A stretch of DNA of 64,000 bases from Dentipellis sp. KUC8613 (GCA_002286715.1 NSJX01000027.1:62001-126000), one strand, 5' to 3'. Counted from the first letter of the stretch, positions 24,003 through 36,708 are shown. Notes: generated from the sequence alone by a model not told the origin. Numbers and translations are program-made.

Positions 24003-24466
24003 TGATAAAATGGATAATTGATGTGTGGATGTACTGGTAGACTAGGTGTTGTGCTGTACAATTATGTGTAGGACGCGCAGGCGCTTTCCTTCACCTTTCC
24101 CTCGGTCCCCTTCTATGGCTAACGCGAACCGCCCGGTATGTAGTAACGGGACAATCCAAGAAGCGCGCTGACGGGTTATTTGCTGGTGAAATCGGTGCTC
24201 AGGATATGTAGGCTGGAAGGGCTAGAACAGAGGTTTCTCGCTCGTCTGTATCCAGGCTTGTGAGCATACCGGAAAATCGTGGATACGGCCGCAGAGCTTT
24301 ACAGATAAGCTGCCAACGTTTGGGGTTCTGACCGTCAGAGCGTGAGTGAGGCTGATTGCAGCAAAGGGAGAGTGGGCGGCGAACCGTATCGCGTGCAGGA
24401 CACCCGATTCCGGTCGAATGTCGCTGTCAAGAAATTTCCTCTCAGACGATCGTTGTTGACAACGCT
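24003..24466. other. Convergent 3' intergenic region
   Basis: These 464 bp lie between convergent genes. I see only 3' UTR-like sequence. Confidence 0.4.
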
Positions 24467-25592
24467 CTAGGGCGTGACGGGGCTCTTGACAGTTCGTTTG
24501 GCCAGAGGTTTGTCGTCAGAAGACGAGTCCGAGGTCTCTGACTCTTCTTTTATGTCCTTCGACCTTTTTCCATATGGGCCTCTCCGACCTGAAGTTGGGA
24601 CGACGTCAGAAGAGAACAACGGCACCATGAGATGCTAGGATGCACAAACGTTTGATAGTGTCACCACGTCGGCCTTTCGTCGGGATAGATGGGTAGTCCA
24701 GGTAGCTGAGGTCATAGGGCTTCAGCGTCTCAGACAACTCCTTACGAGAAGAGGAAACCAGGGCAGCCCGGCCGGCGTCTGAAGAATTTCAGTTGAGGTG
24801 AGACGCGAGAAACAGCAAGTGAAGGTAAAGGTACGAACAAGGACGACGGGCGGCTCCGTAAATTGCCTCCAGGCGATGCTGAGCATTTATTATAGACCTG
24901 GTATAGATACGTAAGTACATGGCAAGGTGATAACTACGAGCTACTGACTTCTCATCCATTAAACCCGATGCACTAACCATCCCGAGGACATTCTCCCATC
25001 CGACTGGCTTGAGCCTATTTTGCATGCTCTTCTCGACCAGCGGTGTATGAGAAGCGATGGCGGAGAGGACTTGTTCGAAGTGGATGGAAGCAGCAGTAGC
25101 AAGATTCTGAACAACCGACGCTGGTAGACGACCGTCCTCATCCTCTTCACCATCCTCTGCCGTAGCCTGAGAAGCTTCTGGAATCTGACTGCCCCGATGG
25201 GAGCCACCAGAGGTCGAGGCTGGTTGAGTGGATCCCCGAGAGTCAAGGGTCTGTTGCGCTATTAGACGAACTTCGTCCTCGAAACTCCACTCAGGGACAT
25301 GAACGTCGTCCGCCATAAGAGGCCATCTAGTCCAAGTATCCCTACTCTTCCCGGGCAGCTGCGTCTCAGACTCCAAATCATCCTCATGCGGAGAAGACTC
25401 CCGCTGAGAGAGCGTGCCAGAGGGCATAATCTCGGATTCGCCTTCATCGTCGTCGACTGGAGTGAAAGTGGCGGGTGCGAGGTGTGGGACAACATCTAGC
25501 GCATCGTTCGTGCGGAGAACACGGATGAGAGAGGCATACTCCGAGAGCTCTGAATGGAGCGCGGCCGCTACACGCTTGCGTTTCTTGCCCAT
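24467..25592 (-). CDS. Uncharacterised nuclear-type protein, possibly Rrn9-like
   Basis: Exons 25592-24949, 24897-24839, 24778-24665 and 24588-24467 give 312 aa. It starts MGKKRKR, has an N-terminal helix (LHSELSEYASLIRVL), a Trp/Pro-containing motif (TWTRWPLMADDVHVPEWSF followed by EDEVRLI), a middle acidic and Ser-rich region, a helical block (NLATAASIHFEQVLSAIA and GWENVLGMV) and a basic/acidic tail (KGRRGRRGPYGKRSKD, ETSDSSSDD). The WP-x-P-W pattern plus helical core reminds me of the Rrn9 domain of an RNA polymerase I upstream factor, but the match is weak and from memory only. A nuclear role is inferred from the basic segments. The third intron has a weaker donor. It is divergent from the eL41 gene. 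Confidence 0.55.
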
Positions 25593-25808
25593 CTCCTGCA
25601 CGGCGCGGTCACGGTATTATGGGTCGTACACAGGGGATGTCGCGCCTGTGGCGTGCGATCAAAGGTTATGTCAGCTACTGTACAGTTCCCCGCAGCCTCA
25701 TTACGCGCGATCCAGCCACAGACGGACCCAGCACTCTCCCTTATCACATCAAGTACGTTTCCCCTGTGTCTATCCGTTGTCCTTTTCTGACCGCAGGTTC
25801 CCTCCAGT

Positions 25809-25946
25809 ATGAGAGAGAAGTGGAAGAAAAAGAGGTCCCGCAGGCTCCGCCGCAAACGCCGAAAGATGCGCGCCCGCTCCAGTGCGTCTTCCCCCCTCCT
25901 TCCTTGTTCTGCTTCCGGCCCTGACTTGACCTTCCTCGCAGAATAA
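25809..25946 (+). CDS. RPL41: Large ribosomal subunit protein eL41 (25 aa)
   Basis: Exons 25809-25881 and 25942-25946 encode 25 residues beginning MREKWKKKRSRRL and ending KMRARSK, essentially the canonical eL41 peptide, of which 17 residues are Arg or Lys. eL41 is the smallest ribosomal protein and sits at the inter-subunit bridge. The single intron splits the final Lys codon, so the last exon is just AA plus the stop. Upstream, a donor at 25753 (GTACGT) and acceptor ending near 25797 suggest a 5' UTR intron, common in ribosomal protein genes. The gene is too small for ordinary ORF calling. Identification is certain. Confidence 0.95.
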   Translation: MREKWKKKRSRRLRRKRRKMRARSSASSPLLPCSASGPDLTFLAE

Positions 25947-26688
25947 ATGGCCAAAAAGGCTGCTGAGCTAGCGGCATAGCTTGTCTTTCACGAAAAAATA
26001 TGCGGGAGGCTCTAGCCGCCATATGTACCCCGTTCACGTCGTATGCTCGCATGGACATCGCTGTCGTCGCGCAGCGCCTCGCTCGTGGAGGCTGCACTCC
26101 ACCCCAATATCAAGCCGCGTTGGGGAGGACCTTAGGTCATAAGCTACTGTATCTCATGAATCAAAATATTGCACTGTATCCATGTTCTGCAAAGTCGGTG
26201 TGATCCCTTGTAAGTCGTTTGTGAGTAAGTACATAGTTCTGTACTACCGACTGTTCCGGGCTCTGCAAAGCTGGGAGTCTGCTAGTCTCCATTGCTGACC
26301 TCGACCCAGGAAGATAGTCGTTCCTTGGTGGAGTCTGCTACAAGGTTCGTCTGGACGAAACGGTCACTTCACTGTTCATGTATGTAGTTGCTTAAGCGCT
26401 TATGGGCTTGTCCTCTGATGTCTGCTTCTAGAAGACCATACCATCCTATCACTATGTGGACGTGCTGTACCCGCCGAAGTCAAGTGAACATGATATTCGT
26501 GGTTTCATTACAAGGAGCCCAACCAGGGGCCTTCGGACAGCAATCATACCACCAACTACACCAACACATTCCCAAAAACACATATTCACGGCATAGGGCA
26601 TAAGAATACTAGTGTATAGCCAAGCAATAGTAGCGATTAGAATCTGCTTATCCCTCCACTTTGCCTCGCCAAAATTGTGTACCATGAT
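25947..26688. other. Intergenic spacer
   Basis: These 742 bp lie between the convergent eL41 and RING genes. No domain-bearing frame, tRNA or repeat is seen. Confidence 0.4.
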
Positions 26689-28673
26689 TTATTCTTCAAT
26701 CGTGTCTTCGTCGTCATCGGAATCCGAGTACGCTCTGTAGAAGCCCTCCTCCATGAATCTGCCACCACCATGGCCCAGAAGGTGGGCAAGGTGAATAGGC
26801 GGGCGGGCTATTGAGCCGTCGTCATCCTCTGCCACGCTGAGGGTCGACGAAATTATGAGTTCAATGTCGTATTCAGAGTCAGGAGGTAAGAGTAACTCAC
26901 GAAGAGTAGCCTCCACCGTGCGACACGCTAGTCCTAGTTCCGCTCGCAGAGCCGTCACTGTTGAAAATATGAAAACTCGGGAAAGGCAGGTTTATATGCG
27001 GGGGATTTGCCCACCTTACGAGTTCACTGAAAAGGCAGAAGAGTCAATCAATCAGACCAACAAATATCAGATGAAAGCGTGCTCACTCGTCTTCTTCATC
27101 AGAATCTACCACGACTCGACGTTGGGTGGGCCTCGCAGCTGGGGCGGCGTTACGGCGACGGTTGCGCTGCGCCTCTCGTTCGCGCTCGTCCTCTTCGTCG
27201 TCGGAGATGATCAAAGGCGCGTTCCTCCGCCCATCTCTCCGCCGCACCCGCCGCGGCGGATTCGGCACGACCGAATCCCCTGAAGCGGAAGAGAGCTCTA
27301 TGACCTCCCCACCCTCGTCATCGATGAAGCTGCCTTCATACGACCCGTCAGAGGCGCTCTCGAACCTATCCCCGTCGAGTTCATCTGCCTCCTCGCCGCC
27401 ATTCAGGAGCCCAGCAAGGCCCGGGACGGGCCAAGGTCGCCACAACGGCGGGAGGCCGCCTGGCCCGAGTCCGTCATTATCGCCGTCGTCCGACTCGTCG
27501 AGGATGCTGTTAATGTGCCCGGGGTAATGCCTGCCGCACTCCGAGCACTCCGCGCCCCAGATCTCGTGCATGCACACCGTGCAGCGGAACACGCCGTCGG
27601 CGGGATCGTACATACCCATGTCTTCACCGCCCTCGTCATCGTCGTCGGGCGGCCCACCGAACATCCGACGCAGGACGTCGGGGAGAGGTTTGGGGAATAT
27701 GTTGTTCCACGGGTCCTGGTCGTTTGCAGCCGGCTCGGCGGCCGGTGGAGGAGGGTATGAAGTGGCGAGGCCGCTTTTCGTGACTGCGCCGACCAAGTCT
27801 TTGATATTCCACACTTCGACGGGGCGCTCGTGAATCGGAGTGCGACAGTGTGGGCAGGTCTTTGCGCGGTGCGGGCTGGGCACGCCTGCTGCCTGGCCGG
27901 GTGCAGGCGGACCGGTGAACCAGCGGACTAGGCAGTCGTAGCAGGCGGTGTGACCGCATGGCGCGAGAGCGAAGGGCTTGTGCAGCAGGTCGAGACAGAT
28001 CTGGCAGGTGAGGGAAGGAAGAAGGGATGCAAATAGAGCATCGTGCGCCTGCGAGGGCTCTTGAGCATACCAGCCTATACGACAGACTTACAGAAATACG
28101 CACCTTCGCTTTCTTGGACAATTCTGTCATATCCAACGTCTCTTTATTCTGAGCAGGCGACGAGGGGGGTTTAAGTGGAGTCTTGGGAGAAGCTCTGGGA
28201 GACGATGCTGGGGTATTGTCTTTCGCTGCGACGGGGGTGGTCGAAGCTTGCTTATTATCTTCGGCAGTTGCGGTGATCGGAGGCGATGGCAGTGTTCCAG
28301 AAGACGACGAGGACGAGCCCTCAACGAATTCGACGGACTTGGCGCGCGGCACACGCTCCAGAGGACGCGAATCCTTGTCTGCCTCCGTAGTGGGGGAAAC
28401 CGAGGACGCGTCTTCCTTGGGTCCGTCGCCCTTCGTCGGCGAAGCCGATCTTCTCTCGGCAGATGTCACAGACATCTTCCTCCTCTTTCCGCGCTTCTTC
28501 TTCTGCTTCTTCTCGCGAGCCTGCCTGCTCGACTCGGCTTCGTCAAACTTGACTTTCTTCCCGTCCCGGGGCTCGGCAGGCGGGTCGTCTGAACGAGCGC
28601 GTTTTTTCGAGGATCCGGCTGCGGTTTTCGCGGAGGTTCCAGGAGATGCTGCGTCCATGGCTAGAGAAGGCAT
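26689..28673 (-). CDS. RING-finger E3 ubiquitin ligase, CHFR-like architecture
   Basis: Exons 28673-28104, 28048-27087, 26957-26901 and 26836-26689 give 578 aa. The first 190 residues are basic and Ser/Pro-rich (KKVKFDEAES, KKQKKKRGKRRKM), likely nuclear. Exon 2 opens with ALFASLLPSLTCQICLDLL and a C3HC4 RING: CQIC, CGHTACYDCLVRW and CPHCR, followed by a second Cys pattern, FRCTVCMHEIWGAECSECGRHY, which resembles the CHFR-type Cys-rich motif. The C-terminus is highly acidic (DSDDDEDTIEE). The combination suggests a CHFR/DMA-related or chromatin-linked E3. No FHA domain is visible, which separates it from true CHFR. The 129-nt intron 2 is longer than usual and could hide a small exon. Confidence 0.75.
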
Positions 28674-28960
28674 AGATGCGAAGGTGGGGGGTTATAAAGT
28701 GAAGGACGGATGTGGTGGTCCTTGTTCTTGAAGAGGCCGTTATATTGTTTGTGGCGGCAGCGCTTGGTCATACCTTGTCCCACGCAAGGCAGGTGGTTCC
28801 CACGGGCCATTTCGCGCTAACGCGATATTCAATGAATGGATGCGGGCTCTTTACAACCGCTCAAGTTGAAGCTAACAACACGCTGGGCCCGCTCTCTTAC
28901 TAAACTCTTTTCTTTTAGCAGCCATTATACCGCTCCGGCAGCTCTGGTCCATCCTGGTTG

Positions 28961-30648
28961 ATGCTGGCAGAGTGTCCTCACCGGACCCACAGACTCCAGC
29001 ACATGTCCTCCCAGTTGGTTACCTTCTCCACACCCATCACATCTATACCGCCGCCGCCCAGCATACCAGGGCCCTCTTGCATGAAGCAGGACGTGCAACC
29101 AACCTTCATTTCAAAGATATCTGGTAGAGACGCAGCCATGGACAACCGTACCACCGACCATCATTCCTGGCGTTCGCAGGGACACATCCGCCATTCTAGC
29201 GCGTCTGTCAGGGCAAGCCATCCATGGCACTCTCAGTATGACGGGTCGCAGTCACATACGGCGTCCGTCGAGGATAGCTATGCCCGAGTGCGGGTGAACT
29301 CCGTGCAGGCCTCGTCCTCGAATAACAGCATCTTACCACTACCAAGCATCTCGCCGTCGAGTTCAAAGTCGGATCTATCCTCGCAACTATCTCATCTACT
29401 CTCCACCTCAACAAGGCATCGCACAACACTTAGCACATTCCGACTCTCCACATTATACCACACCCTCCTGCGAAGTCCGGACTCCCAAGCATTCTGGCTT
29501 GTTCTCTATTTCGCGCTGAACCTATTGCTTACACTTTACAACAAATATGTGCTAGTATCATTTCCCTTCCCTTATACACTCACTGCGCTACATGCACTCT
29601 GCGGTTCTCTGGGCGGGCAGCTGCTGCTCCAACAGGGCTTCTACCAACCCAAAAAGCTGCGCGAGCGCGACCATCTCGTGCTAGCGGCTTTCAGCGTTCT
29701 CTACTCTGTCAACATTGCTGTCAGCAATGTATCCCTCGGGCTCGTCACAGTACCGGTAAGATACTAGCTGAGCGTGCACGCTGCCGCTTCTAATACTTTC
29801 ACAGTTCCACCAAGTCGTGCGCGCCGCATCGCCGCTCTTCACTACTATCCTTTCTTGGTACTTCTTCGACGCCCGCTTCAGCCGCCACAAACTCGCGTCT
29901 CTCATCCCTGTCATCGCGGGCGTCGGCCTGGCGACCTACGGCGACTACTACTTCACGTCATGGGGGTTCTTCCTGACCCTTGTAGGCACATTCCTCGCCG
30001 CGCTGAAGACGATCGCTACACACGTCCTGCAGTCGTCACCCCTCACATCTCCACATCCTTACCCCCCACGCCGCGCACGGCTCAACCTACGACTGCCTCG
30101 ACCCCTTCCGCGCCTTCCTCTATCCATCGCGCTCCCCCGCCTCCCATCAGTCCGCCTGCCGCGCCTCCAACTGCATCCTCTGGACTTGCTCACGCGCATG
30201 TCCCCACTTGCATTTGCGCAATGCATAGTGTACGCACATGCATCAGGAGAACTAGACACGCTCTTCCTCAAAGAGCAGACCAGTAGTAGCAGTTCCGGGC
30301 TTGTGGGAGCGTATGGCTATGCGCCCCTGCTCGCTGCGAACGGTATCATCGCTTTCGGCCTCAATGTCGTCAGTTTCCAGGCAAACCGCAGAGCCGGTGC
30401 TCTCTCGATGGGCGTCGCAGGTACGTCTCTCGCTACGATACATTAGCTTCGCAAATCGTTACTCATGTGCTATGTCGTGTCTTGCATCAGCGAACGTGAA
30501 GCAGGTCTTGACGATCCTCTGCGCTGTCTCATTGTTCCAGCTGACCATCAGCCCCGCCAACGCCCTCGGCGTCAGCCTGACGCTCTTCGGGGGCGCGTGG
30601 TACGCCGTGGTCGAGTATCGAGAGAAGCGCGTCCGCCGGGCTGGGTGA
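28961..30648 (+). CDS. Triose-phosphate-transporter-family permease (DMT superfamily)
   Basis: Exons 28961-29755, 29805-30420 and 30491-30648 give 522 aa if the first ATG is used; a later ATG at about 29003 is possible. A roughly 170-residue Ser-rich cytosolic N-terminus precedes about ten membrane segments, e.g. FWLVLYFALNLLLTLYNKYV, LVLAAFSVLYSVNIAVSNVS, FTTILSWYFFDARF, LIPVIAGVGLATYGDYYF and AVSLFQLTISPANALGVSL. LNLLLTLYNKYVL and FHQVVRA...PLFT are hallmarks of the TPT/nucleotide-sugar transporter family, probably in Golgi or ER. A Pro/Arg/Leu-rich loop (30045-30185) between helices looks like expanded low-complexity sequence. The substrate cannot be assigned. Divergent from the RING gene. 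Confidence 0.8.
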
Positions 30649-31006
30649 TCTAGATTCCAGACTCTTTAGAGCGTACTCTTACGCATCTGCCTCCCTTTAC
30701 GGCTGCTATCATTGACATTGAACTATATGGACACTTGGACACCTGCACTTCCCATAGCTTCATATCCCACATCGCTCGCATTGCATTTATTCATTCTAGC
30801 ACATGTACTGTACGCTCACTCTGGCACCCGAAGCCGCGTCACCTTTCCCTCGTTTGCATGTATCCTTATCATTAATCCATCGCTTTGTCACAGGTATCAT
30901 ACTACCACAGGACGTCGTGCCTACTCAATCACCAAGCATTTAAATTCCCTTCATCTTCGCCCTTAAATCTGAACTCTTTTCTTCTTATCTTCCTCAAACA
31001 TCGCCT
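30649..31006. other. Convergent 3' intergenic region
   Basis: These 358 bp between convergent genes are A/T-richer than the flanking coding regions, with no gene seen. Confidence 0.4.
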
Positions 31007-33002
31007 TCACCTATGAACCAGACATGGACTCATGAGCTGACCATCAACCAGGCAGGGATACAGAAGAAGCCGAACCTCCGCGAAGAAATCGTCGTCCGCA
31101 AGCACCCGCAGGCCCGTCAACGCAAGTGCCTTGGACACGTCCAAGGTTGCCTGGTGTGCCTCGGGCGATGCGGCTGCGGCTGTGAACGCGGGTGTGTGGT
31201 TCCCGCCGTTCTTTATGGTTGGAATGGCTGGGTCGTCGTGGTATCAGTACAGACGCGCTCGAGCACGGCCGGAGATGGTACTTACAGAAGCCTGGGTGGA
31301 GACCGGGCATGGCTGCGGGTATGCACATACAGGTCAGCGACAGGACAATCTTAGCCGGCAAACGGAAGCAGCACCGTAGGACACGTTCCCCTACTCCGAA
31401 ACCTCCAGTGAGCTACATATTCCACTTCGAATGGGTTCACTCACAAAATCGCTAGAAGCACCAGTGATACCAAACACATAATCGATCGGGCCGAATTTGC
31501 TCCTGAACGTCTCCCCGAACATCGTACCTGCCGCACCGACGAGTTCAGCTGCATGATGGGCGAAGGAGAGATCTGGACTTTCGCACCGAGGGTCTTGTTC
31601 TGTCGGATATCGAAGACGGGTTCGGCGGGCTCTGTGATTGTGACTTTGCAGCCGGTGGCCAGGGCTGCTGCCCTGCGCACCGGGAACTCTAAATTTCGTG
31701 TTACAAGGAAGAGCGGCTCTGAATCACGTACTCGAAGCAGGCTTTCACTCGAGGGGCGGTGACTTCGACTTCCGCCCAAGTTGGTGCGCGGACGTACCAG
31801 CTAACAAATTATCAGCTGGCTCGAACACATGCTCTCTACGAAATATGACACTGACAACATTGTCGAGTGGTCAGGGATAACTAATCGATATATTAGCAAG
31901 ACTCCCCCCAAGTGGATGAGCCGACTTACTGTTAGGCGCCATATCTTTTCCCTCAAATATCCCATGGACGCGGTGCGTAGGTTTCAGTTGCTGTCGTAGA
32001 AGGCCAATGTTATTGTACGCCGCGACCGACGCGTCGAGGGCATTGGTTCCCTCCCAAGGACTCAAGGCAGCATGCGCGCTAAAAATGGGTTTTGAATACT
32101 GTTGGATGCATGAATTCAAAGCCAGCGTTGGCCACGCACCCGTGGCCCTTGTACTCCACAGCGATGCGTTTCACAGCAAGCGTGCTGCCCAAGCTTGCTC
32201 CATGCGTAGGCCCCGGCGCGGGGTGACACCTGACGAGGTGTCAGGTATGCACGCATGCAGAAAGCGGGGAGGATCCCTACATGATACATGCATCGACGCC
32301 GTCATAGGCTCCCTTCTTCAAAAGCGTCACTTTTCCAGCGCTGCCTTCTTCAGCTGAAGATGAAGTTGAGGGAGTCCGCGCATGAACAGCAACGTAGGCG
32401 AGAACTTGCCTGGTGTTCCAACGAGGACGATCTTCCCCGAGATGTCATGTTTGATCATAGCCGCCTTGACACCCAAAGCAACAGCGACGCCCGCGGTCGC
32501 TATGAGGTTATGCCCGCAGGCGTGGCCGACACCTGGGAGAGCGTCCATCTCAGAGTTGACTGCGAGCGTGCGCCCACCGGTGCCGTGCGAGAAGGTCGCG
32601 GTCCAAGCTGTCTCGAGCAAGTGGTGCTTCTTGACGTCCCATTGGTGTTTCTCCATGAAATCGGTCAGCGCGTCGTGCGCATGGCTATCAACTCATCAAC
32701 CTTCTATAAAAACGATAGGATAGACGCGTGCTCACTGTTCCTCGTATTTGAGCTCGGGGTGCTCTGTTAAGTGACAGGTTATTAGCGGTCACCAATAAAT
32801 AAATTGGAGACTGACCGTGGATGTCGAGGCTCAAAGCACGAAGCTCGCCATCCCAATGATCAATCTCCTCCACGATAGTCTGAAACACCTCCGGCCTGTA
32901 GATTTCCAGATTGCTGTCTGCCTTGTCCACCTCGCAGAGAGGACCAGCACTCCCGTCCGAGTACCACAGCTCTACTAAACCTTGGGGAACTGGGGCAGAC
33001 AT
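31007..33002 (-). CDS. M20-family amidohydrolase / peptidase
   Basis: Thirteen exons (33002-32816, 32763-32736, 32684-32410, 32353-32281, 32229-32140, 32078-31930, 31880-31859, 31800-31732, 31672-31587, 31548-31445, 31390-31375, 31312-31286, 31227-31007) give 448 aa. Metal-binding motifs are present: NSEMDALPGVGHACGHN, GTPAEEGSAGKV and CHPAPGPTHG; the dimerisation domain begins GHGAHAALSPWEGTNALDA; WYVRAPTWAEVEV, GPIDYVFGITGASSDF and GLHPGFSIPT follow. This is the PM20D2/AbgB-like branch that hydrolyses N-acyl amino acids or dipeptides in the cytosol. Intron 3 starts with GC (GCAAGT at 32409). Exon 11 is 16 nt. All junctions keep frame, so the gene looks intact. Divergent from the helicase gene. 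Confidence 0.88.
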
Positions 33003-33242
33003 AACAGATCGTGGTGGTTAACTTCAGACAACGTTATCTGGGAGATGCATGGAGCGTTCAGCTGTCTCTGCAAGTGGACTCGCCATGAACCGAGTCAATG
33101 CATGCCGTCTATCTGCACGATAAGCGCCGGCAATTATGGTCTAGTGACGCACTAGCAGTTCTAGATAAGATAAGATGGTCTCCCGCCATACCCTCCGTCC
33201 CGTCGGGCGCCTAACTTACTACGCTTCAAGTTCCCGATCTCC

Positions 33243-36200
33243 ATGATCATCACCTCCGAACAACAATTGACCACGTTCATCGAGCGGCATCGCGTCCTTC
33301 TAACACAAGAGCGCGATGCAGACATTGAACGAAGCTCCCTTGTTTTGTCCAACTGCAGCCCGAAACTCCTCGAGCAGAAAGGGCTGGCGCTCAACGGTCT
33401 CGGTGTAGTTGGGGTGAACATCGGACTGGGCGGAAAGACGTGCGTTGTCATCCGAACCAGCCTTATTGACTGTCGTTAAATCCTCAGAAGTGCAGTCTAG
33501 TGGAGCTCGAGAGGCCGACTGCGTACCATACGAGCCCCATCTTTCCCCCGCACACGCTTAGGTACCGTGCACCTCTGTCTTGTTCATTTTTTGCACTTAT
33601 CATACTGCAGACCAGGAGACCTCGCGCGAATAGAAGAAAATGTATCTTCTACGGGTGCCCCTCGAAAATCAGCGAAAAAGGGCAAGACTGGCTCTGAAGG
33701 AAAGTCGAATCAAGGGGCGGAGGGAGTCGTCTACAAGGTAAAATGTTGTTGGTGTCACTAATTGAAATGGTCTTTTGACATATATTTTTGATGCGTAAGG
33801 TATCAGACACGCGGATAGTCATTGCGGTCGAGCCATCGGAGTCGAGTTCGGAAGACCTGGACCTCCCCGAGCGATGTAGAGTCCTCAAACTCGCAAATAG
33901 CGTCACCTACGACAGGTAGCTTCCGCCGCCCGTGCTCATAACACATCTAATGATTTAATAGGATGGAAAAGACCCTTGACCAGCTTGAAAGAGCGACGGT
34001 GTCGGCATCCCAGTCTGTGAGTCACGTATCACAAGTACATCGCTGCATATCTGACGTATCCTCGAAGAATGGTGACGCTAAATCGAGCATTGAGCAAACA
34101 CCCGTCATGCGTGTCCTGCTAGGCATGAGCGAGCCATCGAAACCCATACCCGTGAAGGACCTTTCCTTCTTCGACCCATCGCTGAACCCAAGCCAGAAAG
34201 AGGCCATCAAATTCTGTCTCGAATCGCCTGAAGTAGCCTGCATACACGGTCCACCAGGTCACATCCGCCCATCTCCGACCATCCCTGTAGCCATCCTAAC
34301 ATTCACCTCGCACTCGCAGGAACGGGCAAGACGCATACCCTCATAGAGCTCATCCAGCAACTCACCTCCGCCACGCCGTCCAATCCGAAGCCGCAACGCC
34401 TGCTCGTCTGCGGCGCGTCCAACCTCTCCGTCGACAACATCCTAGAACGGCTCCTCGCGCTGCCGCTGCCCGCGAGCGGCCACAAGCTGAAAGTGACACG
34501 TGTTGGCCACCCGGCGCGGGTCATGGCGAAAGAAGGCGTCCTCGAAGCGACCCTCGAAGTCAAAGCGGGGAGATCTGATCAGGTGCGCGCCGCCCGTTAT
34601 CCAGGGGCTTTGGTATATTTAGCACTTATCGCGATCGGCGCAGGCGGCGTTGGCGCGGGATGTGAAGGAGGAGCTGCAGACGGCGCTGGATACCCTGTCT
34701 GGAAAAGGCAAAGGCGCCAAGGGGAAGGGGCTGCGCGGCCTCGAGAGGAAGAAGATGTGGGAGGAGGTGCGCGCCCTGAGGAAGGAGTGAGTCTGATGAC
34801 GGTGCGATACATGAGATACTGACTATGGAAATAAGGTATCGCCAGCGCGAAGGTGGGGTGGTCGAGACAGTTCTAAGCGAGTCGCAGGTAGTACTAGCCA
34901 CTTGCCACTCGTCGGGCGGCAGGCAACTGCGAAACCAAAAATTTGACGTCGTCATTATCGATGAAGCAACGCAGGCGATGGAAGCGGTAGGTTGATTGCT
35001 CTACGAATTCTCAAACCACTAAGCGGTTCATACAGGTGTGCTGGATACCCATTTTCAAAGGCAAGAAGCTCATTCTCGCCGGAGATCCCAAGCAGCTCCC
35101 GCCGACCGTCTTATCGCTCGATCCGAAGAAGAAAGCCACAAAGGCAAAAAAGCCGTCAAAAGTTTCTTCAAACGGAGACAAGAAAAAACCGACCGCGAAG
35201 TCCGCAAAGGCGACGCCCGCTGTGAAAGCCAAAGCAGCCGCGAAGGAATCTGACGCCGAAGCAGAGGAGCCGCCCGCCTCTGACTCTGAAAGCAGTAGCT
35301 CTGAAGACTCTGCCATGGAGGACGCACCTGCAGAAGACGATCCACTACCGAAGGGGAAAACTGCCGCACCGATTAAAGGTAAACCAAAGGCCGCCAAAAA
35401 GAGCAGACAAGGGCTTCGGCCCCCACGGACTCTAGAGACGACAATGTTCGAGCGCCTAGAAAATATGTACGGACCCGGCATCAAACGAATGCTGACCGTT
35501 CAATATCGGTATGCCATCAGGTTGTCTCAATCCGGTGGATCGAGCTAACACCTTCAAATGACAGCATGCACGAGCAGATCGCAGAATTCCCCTCCAAGAC
35601 GCTCTACGGGTCCAAATTGACCGCACACCCCTCGGTAGCGTCCCACCTCCTGCGCGACCTGCCGAACAACAAAGCCGATTCGGAAGAAGACGAGAAAGAA
35701 ACGCTCGGGACACCCGTGGTATTTTTCGACACCGCTGGGTGTGAGTATTTCGAGCGGCTAGACGGAGATAATGATGAAGGCAGTCGATGCAACGAGAACG
35801 AGGCGACGGTGGTGAAAAATTGGACGGATAGTCTGGTAATTTGCGCCATTGATTTCTTGTCATATGTAATGCTGACCGGCATACAGATCGCACATGGGGT
35901 GTTGCCCTCTCAAATAGCGATTATCAGTCCGTAAGTGGATTCAAAGACTGCCGAGTGCAGGGATTTCTGACGGGTCCATTTATAGATATCAAGCACAAGT
36001 CACATTACTCACATCGCTACTACGCCCTGTATACGGCACCGACCTCGAGATTGGAACGGTCGATGGCATGCAGGGGCGAGAAAAGGAGGCCGTGATCATC
36101 AGTCTGGTCCGAAGTAACGAGAAGGTAAGTCCAACCTCACCTGTCGAAGTGGCGGTTGCTAAACCGGTCTTTCTCCCAGCGCGAAGTCGGCTTTCTGAAA

Positions 36201-36460
36201 GAAAAGCGTAGGCTCAATGGTAAGTCAAACACTGCATCCCGCGACCCAAGCCGTTCATCCCGTTTTTCCAGTTGCTATGACCCGTGCAAGACGTCATCTG
36301 GTTAGTCTACCGGAGTGTTATTCGACTTCGCTTATCGTGACTTCACCTGCAGTGCGTCGTAGGCGATTCCTCCACCGTCCAACACGGCGGTTCATACCTG
36401 AAAAAATGGCTTGCCTGGCTAGAAGCAAACGCTGACGTACGGTACGCAGGACTAGACTAA
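33243..36460 (+). CDS. SF1B DNA/RNA helicase, HCS1/IGHMBP2 (DNA2-NAM7) type
   Basis: Fifteen exons from 33243 to 36460 give 820 aa. The N-terminal beta-barrel contains LVELERPTAYHTSP and RPGDLARIEENV; helicase motifs follow: ASLNPSQKEAI-type Q region (LNPSQKEAIKFCL), Walker A ACIHGPPGTGKTHTLIEL, LLVCGASNLSVDN, Walker B FDVVIIDEATQAMEA, motif III LILAGDPKQLPPTVLS, MLTVQYRMHEQI, ISPYQAQVTLL, GTVDGMQGREKEAVIISLVR and NVAMTRARRHLCVVGD. The family includes yeast Hcs1 and human IGHMBP2, which unwind DNA/RNA and link to translation or replication. An insertion of about 100 residues (roughly 35115-35405), Lys/Ala-rich then acidic/Ser-rich, separates motif III from the TMFERLE helix. Intact gene. Confidence 0.92.
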
Positions 36461-36708
36461 ACAAATAAAAGTACAATATGTTACAGTAGATAGTATACTA
36501 GACCAAGAAAAAATAGAAATGCAAACGCGGTGTATCGTACGTTACGGTTATAGATAACTAGCTACGATGCCAATATATATGTTGTAAGTAATGCGTATGT
36601 ACTATGCAGTAGGCAACCGCGCTCGCGGGCTGCAGTCAATAAATAGACCAGACCACTAAGCGTGCATATGGATACAAATTAAATAGCCAACGTCCCACCG
36701 ACGCAGTC

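Noticed and set aside
25634..25752. Short upstream frame starting MSRLWRAIKGYV before eL41
   Set aside because: It is most likely 5' UTR of the ribosomal protein gene, with its own UTR intron, rather than a separate protein.
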